Source of the DNA: Pegea sp. RAD2-039
Taxonomy: Eukaryota; Chordata; Thaliacea; Salpida; Salpidae
Direction of reading: 5' to 3'
DNA length: 64,000 nt
Assembly: GCA_034620365.1 (NCBI GenBank)
Contig: JAQGEQ010000291.1
Location: 186,001 to 250,000 of the forward strand
A program made the translations under genes and the position numbers. This document shows positions 20,921 to 34,310 of this stretch, in pieces. The stretch's first letter is position 1; each line of letters starts with the position of its first letter. The notes under the pieces were generated by a model. That model was not told the origin of the DNA, made no database searches, and saw only the letters and a program-made list of their open reading frames with translations.

Positions 20921-22125
20921 AGTTGTAGTTGAAAATATTTCCTGTTTAATAAAAAAGATTATTTTAGTAATTTTATCTTTTATTGCTGTATTTAATTATT
21001 AAAATTATGAAATTTTTTTTGCTTTCAAACAATCATTTGTTTTACCCTATAGAACACTATTTACAAATTCTAGTGGATTTCCCAATTTTTTTGTTAATTG
21101 GATATTTTTAAAGTAACAATCTTTGGTATGTTCACAAAATGCCACCATTAAGAATTAAACCTCTTAAAAGCCTTAAGAACAACCAGTAGAGTAACAACAT
21201 TTCAATATGGCAACCAAGGTTTAGGATTATTTTCATAATTCACTAAATTTATCAAAATCAACTCTTTAAACTTTATGCTAAAAAGATATAATTTAATTAG
21301 TTTCTATTACAAATAATATCTAACACTACCAGCTTCATTGTTCCCTTCTTTTGTTTAGTTATATTAGATTTTTGATTGATAAACTATGAATTACTTATGC
21401 GTTAAGGTGTTTAGATTCTTTCAGTATTATTGTAAGTTGTGATATTACAATTAATAAAACAATTTGTTATATATTTGATTATAAAATTTAGTTTTTGCCA
21501 CATATGGCAGCTGTTATACTAGTCACTCTTAGCCAGGGGTTGAATAAATAATTAAAATATATTTTAAAAAATGAAAAATAAAAATAAACACTGATAATTA
21601 AATACATGTAAATTCACTTACTTATGAAGATATAGTTTTCGAAGTTCCAAATTCAACAGACTTTTCATTATGTCAAAAACATTCATAGAAAAGATATAGT
21701 CATCCTTAAAACAAAAAATTAAACATATTGTTTATTTAAATAAAAAAAACTTAAAACTTATACTAAGTTAATTTCATGCTTGTGTATAAGAATTACAACT
21801 ATTATTAAGAAGACGAATCAAAAATAAATTTAGCATTAAATATAAAATGAGATTTATATATGAGTAAAAATAAAATTTAGGGAAAAAATAACAAAATTTG
21901 TAAATATTCAGCTCAACAAAATCTAGGAAACTAAAGGTTTGTAAAACTAAAATTAATATCAAATATTTAATGAAAAAATAAAATTATTCTGGTAGAAGAA
22001 AGAATAGAAAATTTTTTTGCAATAAAACTAAATATAATTTGATTTTTAATAACAAGTTTCAAAGATAAACAAAACATAAAACAAAAACTTTTTGAAACTT
22101 GTATTAAAGTGAAACATTTCTTTAA
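20921..22125. other. AT-rich stretch with one exon-like segment, unit B
   Basis: This holds the copy of the splice-bounded segment DDYIFSMNVFDIMKSLLNL at 21622-21704 (minus). Nothing else was recognised. Relative to A there is a short insertion of about 33 bp near 22075-22108. Confidence 0.4.
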
Positions 22126-22293
22126 TATCGAGATAAACATATCATTCAAGGTCAAAAATGGTTTATTAAAATTAAGTTGCTGTCGGTTATCCGACGTACT
22201 GAGCCAGGTCATGCGTTAAATTTATTTAATTTATTACAAGAAGCTGATGAACAATCTTGTTTTAATACTTTAGAGCTTTATTCAAATTTGTAA
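22126..22293 (+). CDS. Possible terminal exon, unknown product, unit B
   Basis: Copy of the frame at 2565-2732. It encodes VIRRTEPGHALN and NLLQEADEQSCFNTLELY and ends at TAA 22291-22293. Three of the four differences from A that I noted are synonymous (GTA/GTT, TCA/TCT, ACC/ACT), and one is Ile/Leu. Confidence 0.35.
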   Translation, partial: YRDKHIIQGQKWFIKIKLLSVIRRTEPGHALNLFNLLQEADEQSCFNTLELYSNL

Positions 22294-24399
22294 GAAGGCA
22301 ACTAACAACCACGGCAAGTATAACCACAATACACGTTACCCACAACACAATCTGCTACTGAATGACATTGCATTAAAAAAGGATGAATAATATCATTAAA
22401 TAGCAAATTTATAGACTTATTTATCGACAAGTACTTTTTACTATTATCAAAATCATTTATTATTTTAACATATTAAAAATATGTATATTTATAAAAGTAA
22501 TACAGATCCATATAATTATGAGAACTCAGCAAGTTTCAAAAGGTTCGTCTGATAAAATTTGTTAAAAGACTTAAGTTTAAAGAACAATTGCGGTAAACAT
22601 CTAAAATCATTTTTTAATCCTGAAACAAAATTTATTCTTGTTACGTCATTAAATACTTAAAAACTTTGTAATAACTTGAGACATACAAAAGGGCAACTTG
22701 TTCCTCAAAAACAGTTAAAACTATTAAAGAAAAAGTCAGAAACCTGATTTATAGAATTTCTGAATTGTTTTTCATTTATCTTTAATTTATTATACATTGA
22801 TGTTTTGCTATATAACATGAGCACCTATCTCTATCTCCTAGAATTTTCTGATCATTTTGGCAAAATTGGTAAGACATTTAGATTTCGTCTTTCGCCAGAG
22901 AAACTTTTCTTTCTACCGACTTTTGAAAAGTATGCAAACAAGGCTAGTGTTGACAATTAGATCATTTGTTTCAGACTCGGGGATACTGAAGATACATGCG
23001 TTAAAAGATGTAGAGTTTCTAACAAATATTTTAGCTTGGATTTTTGTAATTAAGGTGGTATAAGTAGATACCGCTATTAAGTTCTTATAAATCAAAGAAA
23101 AAAAATTAACTTGTTCATTTGGAGATTTTAATAAATATACTAAATGTCAGGATTTGGAAAAGAGCAATGGTCTTTGTTGGCAAGGTCTATCTTAGATAAA
23201 AGGTCAAATACTTCGTTTATCATAGACCTTACATTTATTACTGGTATTAGTAATATAAAACTAGAAAGTAACTAAAATTTAATCTAATTTTATGTAAACA
23301 AATAAGCTAAATTTGGTAAATTCTGGATAATTACTATTTTCTTGATTTAACTATGATATCTTATTTAAACAATTTAAAATTAGAATAAATAAATGAAACC
23401 AAAACAATTAACAGAAACCGCATTCAATCGTTCACTTTAGATGATCTCTAAAAATTGATTTATCAATATTATATCTATATATAAACAAAAGTTTAATTAC
23501 CTTTAATTTATTACAGGGATTAGTTAATAAAAAGATAACTTAAAGATTCTCGACTTTCTACTCTTCATCAGGTTGAATCAGAATTTTAAATATTTATCAT
23601 ACTTTTAGAGGATGATCAACTGGAAGTTGTTTTGTGTAACTACATATTCCAACATCATTACGATTTAAAGCTGTGAACTTTTAAATTGATGGTTTTGCTC
23701 TTGTCTTAAAATAGTTTCTTTCCTAAATACTAAACTATAGACTTGTGAAGAGTGGTTTAGAAACCTCAATAAACACCACCACGAGAATCTAATCTTTTTG
23801 GTTTATCTATATAAAACAACGAAGATCAATGGTTATTTCTAACTAACTGAAGGATAATACTGGTTTCTTCCGAAGAGGTTTACTTTTAGCTTTCAACCCA
23901 GTTAATTCTACATTACCAAGTTTGCCTATTCATTATCAGTTCATCTTTCAGCTTTCATTGATCATTAAATCAATTAATTAATCAGTTTATGCCTTGTTAG
24001 GCTGCATATAAGTTCTCGTTCTTTATTCTGTTCAATCGCTCATATTTAAATTGAACATTTTTCCATTAATTTAAAAGAAAATTCAATTTGATGGTGATTA
24101 TTTATCAGTAATTTCTTCTTTAGCCAGTTTTTTATTGCTTGAAACTATCTGATTTGTAAATTCTGGTTACCCATATAATAAACTAAATCATTAATCCAAC
24201 TTTATGTTATAAAATGTTTTATTTGCTTTGTCACCAAGATTGGAAACAACAAACACTTCTTTGCTATACTGTTAAATTGTTCTTTAGAAAAACATAAATT
24301 TTTTCTTCATACACAAATCTTCTTAAATTCTCTCATACGATTTAATGTGACCTTCTATGTTATAACTTTTTTATTTCATTATCGTTTTTAATTTTACAG
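22294..24399. other. AT-rich intergenic or intronic stretch, unit B
   Basis: No confident gene was found. ORFs at 22857-23063 (plus) and 22913-23095 (minus) overlap on opposite strands and show no domain. The plus frame is broken in unit A, so neither is annotated as a gene. Confidence 0.5.
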
Positions 24400-24517
24400 A
24401 GAACAAGAGAGAATGACGGCAACTGATGCTTTATACAAGTGTAAAATTCTAGTGTTAGGTGATGGTTGTCTTTCTTATGATTCATTAATCATTAGATACA
24501 ATGATGCACTTGTTACT
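24400..24517 (+). pseudogene. Ras/Rab-like GTPase exon with ruined P-loop, unit B
   Basis: Copy of 4701-4818 with intact acceptor (TTTTACAG) and donor (GTAAGT at 24518). From ATG 24413 it reads MTATDALYKCKILVLGDG, then CLSYDSLIIRYND. The P-loop carries the same Ser-Tyr-Asp replacement as A, so the loss predates the duplication. Confidence 0.58.
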
Positions 24518-24907
24518 GTAAGTTATTAAAGTTTGATTAAGTAATTAGACAAAATTCTTCTTTATCTATCATAAACAAATTGTTTTGATAATCAATATCT
24601 CATCACGACTTCTTCTTCACAGCATCAGCAATTTCTGATGAATTAGCGAAAGTAACTCCTTAGAAATTAAGGATTTTATGTCAAGACAAGACGTTTTAAA
24701 AGAAAAACAACTTTAAAAAGATCAAATCCATATATACGATATAGATGTAAAGTAAATTAAACGAACTGATTCATCACATGCTTTTAAATTAAATTTAACA
24801 GTCTTTTACTTTAGACGACATTCAGACCTTGCAGAAGCATACCAACAGCACTGTTGATTGAATTGAAATTCGGCATTCAGTTGATATTGATCACGTGACA
24901 ACTTCTA

Positions 24908-26339
24908 CATCGAGTTGTTAATCACGTGATGATTCCGTTGTCTGGATGCACACCGATGAAAGCAGGATCAGCAACGTTTCCATTCCTTGGTGTCGAACTG
25001 GTTGTTCTCGATCAACAAGACGTCGAAATCAAAGGAGAAGGTGATGACTATCTGGTGAGTAGTGATGTCATTGATGACGTCATCACGCTTAACTATTAAA
25101 AGCCCAGGTGTTCAAGCGTCCGTGGTTAGGCATCATGAGGACTGTTTATGGGGACCAAAAGCGATTTGAAAAGATCTCCTTTCAACGCTTTCCGGGTTAC
25201 TATGTACCTGGCGACGGTTGCCATCGCGATGCAGATGGTTACTACTGGATCACGTTTCGAATGTTCTCAAATCTCTGGGAGTGAAAAAAGGAGAAAGAGT
25301 TGCGATTTACATGCCTATGATATAAGAACTAGTGGTAGCGATGTCATCCTGTGCCATGCATTCAAATGTTGTAAGTCATCATTTGATTTTATGATGGTTT
25401 CCTCTTTCTGTGTCTTAATTTGGGGGATTTGCTGCTGCATCTTTACGCAGCAGAATGTTAGATGTGAAATTGAACTTGTTGGTGACTGCAGGCTTTTAGT
25501 CTAACCATCTATTCTTTAAAGTTAATCATTTATAGTTTCTAGTAAATACTCGACAATTCTCTGTAAACCAATTCACTTCACAAAACATTGTTTTAGATCG
25601 AAGTTACAAAGGTTGCAATGTAATCAATTTGAAGGAGATCTCGAACGAAGCTCTCTAAGTTTGCTTAGATAAACATCATTTAGTTAATCATTACATCGAA
25701 GTCAAACACATCACAGCTAATAACTTCAACAAAGATAGTTTTTTGAAGCCAGCGAAACGACCTTGTGACGGTTTTAAGGTGATTATTTATTTATCTTCAA
25801 ATATTTGTAATTAAAATTGACTATAAGACAGAATCTTGTAATTGATCGACTGCTTCTTTCAAAAATATATTTGAGAAAATATAAAAAATTGAATTTTCTC
25901 CTAAAAAATCTTCAGAACAACTATTTTTGTTTGAAATCATTTCAAAATATTTTCTGCATGTGTTGATAGATTGAATGGAATGCTGAAAAGGCCAAATGGT
26001 GGCATGATGTCATGAATGACGCCACCGTCAAATGTGACGTAGAATGAAACGGGATGAAAAGTGAAGATGACTTCTTTATGTTGTACACGAGTGTTTCAAC
26101 TGGCAAACCAAAGGTGACGTCCATCAACCAATTCATCTGTTTGTTGATAAGTTGATACCAGGCAGTAGTACATCATGTTACTGGTTATATGTTGTGAATA
26201 TCTGCTACTCATCATTTCACATTCATCTGTTGATGTATACTTTTATGCTGCTGATATTCGATGGATTACTGATCACACATACATCACTTATAGGCCATTA
26301 TTAAATAGAGTCACTTCTGTTATGGTCAGTTAAATGTTT
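24908..26339 (+). pseudogene. Acetyl-CoA synthetase pseudogene with scrambled exon order, unit B
   Basis: Copy of 5209-6640 with the same order: C-terminal exons ([29 protein letters not shown]), the same in-frame switch into the N-terminal segment [19 protein letters not shown], then the middle exons. Stops after MPMI, in the GCNVINLKEIS exon and in place of Trp before NGMKSEDDFFMLY are all retained, as is the YTSVSTGKPK substitution. The fusion therefore arose before the units duplicated. The apparent 118-aa ORF (25148-25504) is an out-of-frame shadow. Confidence 0.85.
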
Positions 26340-26388
26340 TATTTTTGTATTTCATCATCTTCATCATTTTATAAACAGCTTAAAGGTA

Positions 26389-26690
26389 TACAAAAACAGA
26401 GCCATGATCTTTGGAGATTCTTGACTCTTATTGCAAGTCACATCAGGAAAATTGGTAACAAAATTTGGTCAACTATAAAATAACCTTGAATCACAATTTT
26501 TATTTAAGCTTTGCCAATTCTGCAGAAATAAATGTGTTGTCGCTGGATGACAGGTTTGAATCAGTTTTGGTGAAAGTAAGTGTTAATTGTTCCACATTTA
26601 GTGCAGAACCATTTAAACCCAACTTATTTCAACTTGTTGATTTAAATTTTTGTAGGATTACACTATAACAGACGAGATGAATTTAAAAGA
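26389..26690 (-). mobile_element. LINE ORF1 fragment within the ACS pseudogene, unit B
   Basis: Copy of 6690-6990, with the same left junction inside the ACS exon and the same ORF1-like translation (NTFISAELAKL in A). The plus-strand ORF here is a shadow of this element. Confidence 0.55.
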
Positions 26691-27343
26691 GGTAATTATT
26701 ACATTATTTTGCGGGAAAGTATAATTTAAGGTTAAAAGATAATTTTGTAAAAACTCTTTTAATTTTACAAATCTGGAAATTTCCAAAAAAACTATTATTT
26801 TCTGGTTGAAAATAAAATATAAATTAGTTAAAAACAAATGTTTAAACATATAAATCTAGCTGGGAGATTGTTAGCTGGTAAAAGTCTTCAAGTGATGTAC
26901 ATCTGGTTTAATTCTTTTTTAAAGAGAAAAGATATTTGTAACTTAAGTTTTTTTAATTAGATTATGGTAGAAGATACAAGAAAGACCAAGTGCTGTAAAC
27001 AAGATCTTTATTCTTTACTCTTTTATTTTTAATCTTAGATTGTTAAAAAATGTTTTAGTTGTACAGAATTTGTTTATTATTTAAGAAAAAAAAATTGTAG
27101 TAAACTTAATGAACTTTGAATGCTGAACAGCTAGAAACAAAAAACATCTGATTTGATGATTAAAATAAATCTCTATATTCTAACAAACTTTTATATATTT
27201 GTAAATTATCAAACAACTATAAGATGAAAATATTCATGTAAACATTGATTTTATTCTAAATATTTTTGAAAATTTACACGACCTCAAAAGCAAGTCTATA
27301 CTGAAAATAAACCTCACAGCAGTGTTTTAGTAAAATGTAATTA
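26691..27343. other. AT-rich spacer, unit B
   Basis: No gene was recognised. It contains about 340 bp (about 26785-27125) missing from unit A. Its right part, from about 26986, is also where unit C rejoins at about 52364. Confidence 0.5.
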
Positions 27344-29677
27344 TTAAAATAGGAAATTTGCACATAGGCCAGGTACACTTGGTTGATAGCTGACTACAAC
27401 TTGTTCAAAAAATTCATTTGATCTTGCAACTTCATTCTATTCGTCTGTTACTTTGTTGTAACATTCGACAATTTCAACATCAGGCTCACCTCTGGATACA
27501 ATTCCTGAAACAATCAGCAAGCTCGTAACAATTATACAAATTATTGTAAACATTATACAAAATTTGATTAAAAAGTTTTTCAATTCCAAATATAAGAAAA
27601 ATTTTACCAAAAACATAAATCTTCTTGAAGACAACAGCTTTTGGGCATGATCTTGTATACTTCATACATGCTACAAATTCCCAATTATCATTGAGGACAT
27701 CGTATCATACAACAGATTTTTAATTTTTTTCGTCATTTAAACCACCAATATAGTTGCGTAGCGTTACTGCATCTTTAATGATTTTAGAATTAGTTATCAT
27801 CATAAGATCAAAACGTCATCGTGACGTCATCAGCAAGTACCTGGTGTACATCGAGGTGTCAACATCGATTGTGCAGAGCTCCATTCATCTTTTTGTGTGC
27901 CATATTTCTCCACAAAAGTAACTGAATGCATGAAATCATCAACCGCATAGAACATCCGGTTGAAGACAGCACGACTGATAAAGTAACGACTTCTAATTAG
28001 CGAAGCTTTTTCCATCCATTCATCAGTGGTCGGATCGTATCTGGTAATAAAATAATCGTTTTTGACAAATAAATTTTTAGTTGAAAATTTCATTTCATCA
28101 CTCACTTCATCAATCTGTTTTTATTAGCTTCATTTACGTATAATTCGTGATCAATTATTCCAATTCTCGGAAAAAGCAAGTTCTTGTTTAAACTTTTGCA
28201 CTTCTTCCACTCATTTGAATTTGGGTCCTATTTACATATGTGATGACGTCATATTTAGTTTGCATTGATGATGTAATCATTTGGTTCATGCTTCTAACCT
28301 TTCCAGGTAACCATTATTATTAAGCATTTAAATGAAACCATTCATTACAACCGAACTTAATTGATCTGATGCACATGGAAGACATATCTTTGGAAGTTTA
28401 AAGCAAACATGGGTTTCAGACAAACGGAACTCTACACTTTTCAATGATCTCTCATCGCGTCGATAACCTAGGACGTAGAACACCTGTGACGTCATAAGTC
28501 AGTTTTTGAAGTGAAAAAGATTTAATCAAATATTCTAACCCGCGGATTATCAAGTTATCTTGGCTTGCTTTCAATTGGGATGTAAGCTTTTAGGTCTTCG
28601 ATGACCTTGCTGAGATTTTCAAAACAAGTAGATTTAATTATTTCACAATTTTATAATTTCATAGAAACCAAATTTGGTTGTATCAAATGGCAACGTACCA
28701 AGAGAAATCACAATTTTCACAAATCTACAACTTTATAGTTTCTATATACTTACGTTCTTAATTAACCTATTTAAGCAATGTTGTCTTGATATTAAATCAT
28801 ATTTGACCCACTCTAGAAGAGCATCGAATACTTGGGATTCACAAACCACATGAAGCTGATTTTTAGAAATTATTTTAGTAATTTCTGAGTCTGTTTGTGA
28901 TTTAAAATCTTCAGTTTGCGACATTTGGTAAATATCATGAGATCAATCAAAATTTTTTCTTATTAAACAAGAAAAAAAGAAAATCAGTAAAAATAAGCAA
29001 GCAAGGAAATATTTCATAAATATTTAAGTTTAATGAAGTAGAACAAATCTTTTAATTTAATAAGCTTAAGCCAAGAAAATAACATTTCTCTATTTTCTTA
29101 CTTCTATAAATTTTTCTCCAATAAATTTTTCCAGTTTAGTTGAGAGCTTCTTATATCTATAACTATTAGAAATGGTTACAAATTGAATACAGTCAGAAAT
29201 TTATATTTTACTTTCAATGAAACTGTAATTGATAAAGTGTAGTAATGACAATAAACATTAAAAGCACCTCATTTATAAAACTAGCTTATTTGCTACATAA
29301 CTTCTCTAAACCAATTATTTGATATATGGAATCTGCGATCATGAGTTTCTCAATATTCTAATCATTGATTAGTATTTCCTTTTTGTAAATATAATGTAGA
29401 AGATGCGAACATACATTTGGGTCTTCCTCATCTATGATAACTTCTCCAGAATGTACTTCTTTATATCCGCCTTAATAAATTCAAATAATTTTTGTGTTCA
29501 TATATTTAATTATTTTACAACTAAAGTTGAATCTTGAATCTAACTCACCACGAAAAATTGCTTCAAAATAAGGTGAGGCAGCAGCTAATCTTCGTTTGTG
29601 ACAATTGTATCTTCTTTCCAAGTCTTCCAAGTCTTCCAATTTTACTTTAATGGTAACATCACAAATAAAAGAATTTT
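27344..29677 (-). pseudogene. BTB-BACK-Kelch (KLHL-like) pseudogene, unit B
   Basis: Same exon layout as 7306-9639. The three nonsense codons of A (in BTB exon 2, at the end of BACK, and in the third Kelch exon) are all present. B adds its own: TAG 27439-27437 replaces Trp in VTDEWNEV of the last Kelch exon, and the third Kelch exon gains a TAA in NDEK. The BTB exon 2 donor is AT, as in A. However, the donor after BACK exon 2 is a perfect GTAAGT (28753-28748), where A and C have CAAAGT. It is non-functional as a full KLHL protein. Confidence 0.88.
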
Positions 29678-29729
29678 CTGTAGAGTTATTTAGATTTAGA
29701 CGAAATTAGTATAATTATTTACTTCCAAA

Positions 29730-31850
29730 AATTCATCTCTAAAAAAACCAAAAGTATAATTTATATTGATATCAAAATTTTTGTAAAGATAATCAAAATA
29801 AATCTGGCAAAAGCTAAGCATAATTATCTTTTAGAAATAATATGAAAAGTCTTTAAGAGCCAAAGAATCAAAATAACTTAATTTTGTGACACCTACAAAA
29901 TAGTTGTTTTGGTAATTGGTGTGATAATTGTAAATACAAAGAGATAAAATATAAGGATTTAATAAAAAAAAAAAAACAAGTTTTTATTGGATCTCTATAT
30001 AAAAAATAATGTAAAAGAAGGAATCAATTATTAACAATTTTTAAGTTGGTTTGGTTAGGAATGAAAACAATCCAATTATAAATTAATTACAACTCAATTT
30101 ATAAGATAAGCTTTTGATTTAAAATTTAGCACATACTATTAGTATGACAAAAGGATTGAATTTAAAGTTTGTAACAATTAAATACACCAGAGTTTGTTTG
30201 TATGAAAGTATTTACACGTTGAAGCTTGAATTATATTTCTTAAAACTATTTACAAAATGTTAAAAAGGTTTTACATCAACAAATGCTACATAAGGCTGTA
30301 ACAGTTTTGGAAAACAAATCGTTTCATTTTGTAGAAAAACATTTTATGATAAACAGAGCTCAATTTATTTTCAATATATTTTAAGGAGTTTAGAACTTTA
30401 CAAAAATTTTCCATTGTTTACAATTTAAAATATTAGACTAATAAGAAGTTACTTTAGAAAGGAGAAGAAACACTTTATTTTAATTAAACTTTCCAAAAAT
30501 TTTCCATTGTTTACAATTTGAAAAATTAGATTAATAAAGTTTTAACTTTAAAAGTAAACCAAACTCTTTGATAAAAAAAAATTCAAAAATTTTCCACTGT
30601 GTAGAAAATGATTTTTAGAAGTAAATATGAAATATTAGAGTAATGAACTTTGGACTTAAGAATAAAAACAAAACTTTTATCAAAACAAACTGTTTTTAAC
30701 ACAATTAAAAACTAAACAAAAGTAATCACTCATTTATCTTATTCTAAAGTATATTATTTTGTAAATGTAATTAATATAATTATGGCTAAAGCTAAGCATA
30801 ATTATCTTTTAGAAATTGTTTACAAGTTTTTAAAAGCCAAAGAATCAAAATGACTTAGTTTTGTGATAATTTTAAAATAATTGTTTTTGTATTTAGTGCG
30901 ATAAATGTAAATACAAAGAAATTAAATATAGAGATTTAATAAAAAAAATTTCAAATAACTTCTTATAGGATATCTATTTAAGATATAATGTTAAAACAAG
31001 AATAAAATATTAAACATTATTAAATTGGTTTAGTTATGAATGAAAACAATCCAAGTATAAATTAATTACAACTCAATTTGTAAAAAAAGCTATTCATCTA
31101 AAATTTAGCAAAAACTATTAGTATGAGAAAAAGATTGAATTTAAAGTTTGTAACAATTAAATGCATATGAATGTGTTTGTATGGAAGTATGACAGACGTA
31201 TAAGTTTAAATTGCATTTCTTAAAACTTTGTACAAAATGTTAAAAAGGTTTTACCTCAATATATCCTACATAAGGCTGCGACAGTTTTGAAAAAACAAAA
31301 CATTTCATTTTGTAGAAGAACATTTTATGATAAAAACAGCTCAACTTATTTTCAAGATATTTAAAGGAGTTTAAAACTTTCCTAAAATTTTCCATTGTTT
31401 ACAATTTGAAACATCAGACCAATAGGAATTTAATTTAGAAAGGAGAAAAAACTCTTTTTTTTAAGAAAACTTTCCAAAAAATTTTCCATTGTTTACAATT
31501 TGAAATATTAGACTAATAAAGTTGTAGCTTTAAAAGTAAACCAAACTCTTAACTAAAAAAAATTCAAAAAGTTTCTTCCTTGTAGAAAATGATTTTTCGA
31601 AGTAAATATGAAATATTAGACTAATAAAGTTTTGTCTTAAGAAATAAACCAAAATTTTTATTAAAACAAATCGTGTTTAACACATTAAAAAACTAAAGAA
31701 AACTAATCACTCATTAATTTTTTATTGAAAAAAGTTTTGTAAAGATATTCAAAATAATTATGGATAACTATTTAAAAAATAAATGTTAAAACAGGAATCA
31801 GTTATAAAATTTCTTTAATTTGGTTTAGTTATGCATGAAAACAATCATAA
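29730..31850. repeat. Tandem array of about 970-bp AT-rich units, unit B (about 2 copies)
   Basis: Same repeat as 9690-12770 with one unit fewer; the marker TTTAGCA...CTATTAGTA recurs near 30125 and 31105. The missing copy accounts for the 967-bp change in A-to-B offset between the Kelch and SAND genes. Confidence 0.82.
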
Positions 31851-32737
31851 CTTTGTTGAAGTAGATGCTTCTTAAAATAGTTTTGCATCTTATTGGAAAA
31901 ATAAATTATAAATTAATGATTTTTTCAGAAACTTAAATTGACTTTTGAATATAAACCATTTTTATAGTTTTAAAAGTTTTCATGATATTATAGCCACCAC
32001 ATGTTTTGAATTTCTTAAATTGAAGAATAACTAGTACATCTTGTCAACAACTGAAAAAAAAGTTCAAACTTTTCAACTCTGAAAAGTTCGGGAAAACAAG
32101 CTGGAATTTAATTTTGAAAGAAAACTGGTTCTTTCGATTATATAAACAACCTGCTGTTTTTATAATTGATCAAATATTATAAATAGTAGAATATACTTCA
32201 TGTGAAGCTCATTTGCGAAAAACTTTGAGGTCAGCTACCAGCTCTGTTAGAAAGTGGAAGATGGTTGAGCTTTAGTGAGAAAATTAGTTTTATGTCGGAA
32301 GAAAAGATAACAAATTTATGATAAAAGACTCTTCTTATGTTCATTTTTGGAAAATAAGTCAATGCCTACCCTTAGTGTTCAGCTTTTTCGAAAGTGTCGT
32401 GATAAGGAGTTAAGCTGCAAGTTTGTAGCTTGTTTACTCAGTAAGTGTGATTGAAGCTGTCAACAAGTTGTTCTCATAAGCTGTTTTGAATGTTATAGAA
32501 AAGTGATTTGCGTTTAGATTTTAAGTCAAATTGAACAAAGCTTAGAGATGAGGCAACAGCAATTTTTATTAATATTTCATTTTTATGTTGCATTTATTAT
32601 TTTTATCTAGGTTGTATACATGTCATATATAGAAGCTTATTATTACTGTTTTGTATAATAATGTACCATTAAGCTTGAAATAACAACTAAAAATTTGTTT
32701 TGAAAAATTACACTAAAATTTTAACCTATTTTTCCAG
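31851..32737. other. Region upstream of the SAND gene, unit B
   Basis: No exon was recognised. It is nearly the same as the matching stretches in A and C and probably contains the promoter or 5' noncoding part of the SAND gene. Confidence 0.4.
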
Positions 32738-34106
32738 AATTGACTAGTTGTTCAATATGTTTAAGATTAACTCAAATGATGCTTTCTTCTCTGCATTTGT
32801 TTATGATTCTAGAACAGCCGTTGGAGATCAAAAAGCTCCTTTAAATCTTGTAAAGAGAGAGCGTAACCTTGACACAAAGGATGGAGCTTCTCAACCACTC
32901 ATGGTTGGAAATCAGGACTGGTACTTAATTTATTTTTACTAACTGATTTATTACTAATTTGAAATTTCAACTCACGTTGCAATGAATGAGTTCAATATAA
33001 CTATAAGAATTACTAAAAGGTCGAGTAATAAAGTTTACTTCAGGTTACAGGTAAAACAGGAAGATGGAGATCAAGTTAAGATGGAAGTTTTGACTTCTGC
33101 TATTCCTTCCGGTAAAATATGTCTTAAAATCTAAATTTCAAAAAATTAATTGTTGATTGTATTCGGTTAGAAAACGTTTGCAGATCCACTTATGGGAGTG
33201 GTATCCATGTCAAGAAATATATTTTTGACCTGAAAAAAGCTGTGAACTTGAGATTGTTTTTCATAACTAATGGTGTTGGTGACGTTAAACTGCCAGTGAA
33301 ATGTGGGAGCAAACACGGCTTTCTATACTGTTCATCATTCATTAGAGGAAGTGAAGGTAAATTATTAAAAAGTAAAATCAAGTTTTGAAATTTTTAAATG
33401 AAGGAAGATGTATACTTGCTGGAAATCGATGGTTAACACCAATCGAGTTCCAAAATTATAGTGGAAAGCGACACGACTGGAAGTTAAACATCAAAACAGG
33501 AGGGATGAATATACGAAGCCTAATTAAACTTGGGGTCTTGGCACCTCATCGATTTGATTGTACATGTAATGAATGTGGAATCGTAAACTGTGCTAAGTTT
33601 GTAAGTTACTGTAATTTAATAATTCTTTAATAATAAAGAATATTAAAAGTAAAAAAAAAACAGAAAATGTTTTTATAACGTACTTGTTTTTAGGTTATTT
33701 TGAATAACAACTTTGTTTTTCTAATATTTAGATTTAGCTTCATATATTATTCAAAGAATTAAATTGAAAGTTGATTTAATTATATAATCTTTTTTATTAA
33801 AAATTTAATAAAATCTCAATTAAAGGAAAGACTTTGCAATCGATGCACCATAAAAGATTTTCTAAATTTTAAAATTTTTGGTACAAACTAGTTGACCAAA
33901 CTAAAATAAAAATAAAAACTTTGTAAAGTATTTAGATTGAAACTAATTTCGTGGTCAGTTAAATGAACTTTTATTTATTATTTCAGGTAAAAGGACAACT
34001 GTCCCAGCATACAGTAGTCTCAAACATTCAACAAGCGAGAATCCAAAATGCCTTTCATTCTCTTCATGTACCAACTAGTGAAGACTCTCTAAATAGAATA
34101 CCATAG
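32738..34106 (+). CDS. SAND-domain protein, five coding exons, intact, unit B
   Basis: Exons are 32738-32920, 33044-33111, 33171-33356, 33404-33600 and 33987-34106; ATG 32757, stop TAG 34104-34106, 244 residues. All splice sites are usable; the exon 3 acceptor is TAG instead of CAG. Differences from A are missense or silent only: Thr/Ala in SRTAVGDQ, Asn/Lys in DTKDGAS, Arg/Met in PLMVGNQDW, Arg/Gln in VKQEDGDQ and Met/Ile before the final Pro. The SAND core (NRWLTPIEFQNYSG, HDWKLNIKTGG) and the CTCNECGIVNC cluster are unchanged. It is probably a functional paralogue of the A copy. Confidence 0.84.
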
Positions 34107-34310
34107 GAGCAAGTTACAAGTGCTTATTTAAATTGTGCATATAGAGACGTTGTGTATGTGATGCAAAAAAATATAGTTTTATGTTTATCAATTACTAAAC
34201 AATAAACTTATCCAAATATTTTTCATTCTTTTAATGAAAATTCAGAAATCTTTGAAAGTTTTTAAACTCTTTGAAAATGAGATTCCTTAGAAAGGGCATA
34301 GCATTGCTCA

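Noticed and set aside
22857..23095. Overlapping ORFs on both strands in unit B
   Set aside because: No domain was seen. The plus frame is interrupted in A, and neither has convincing splice sites.
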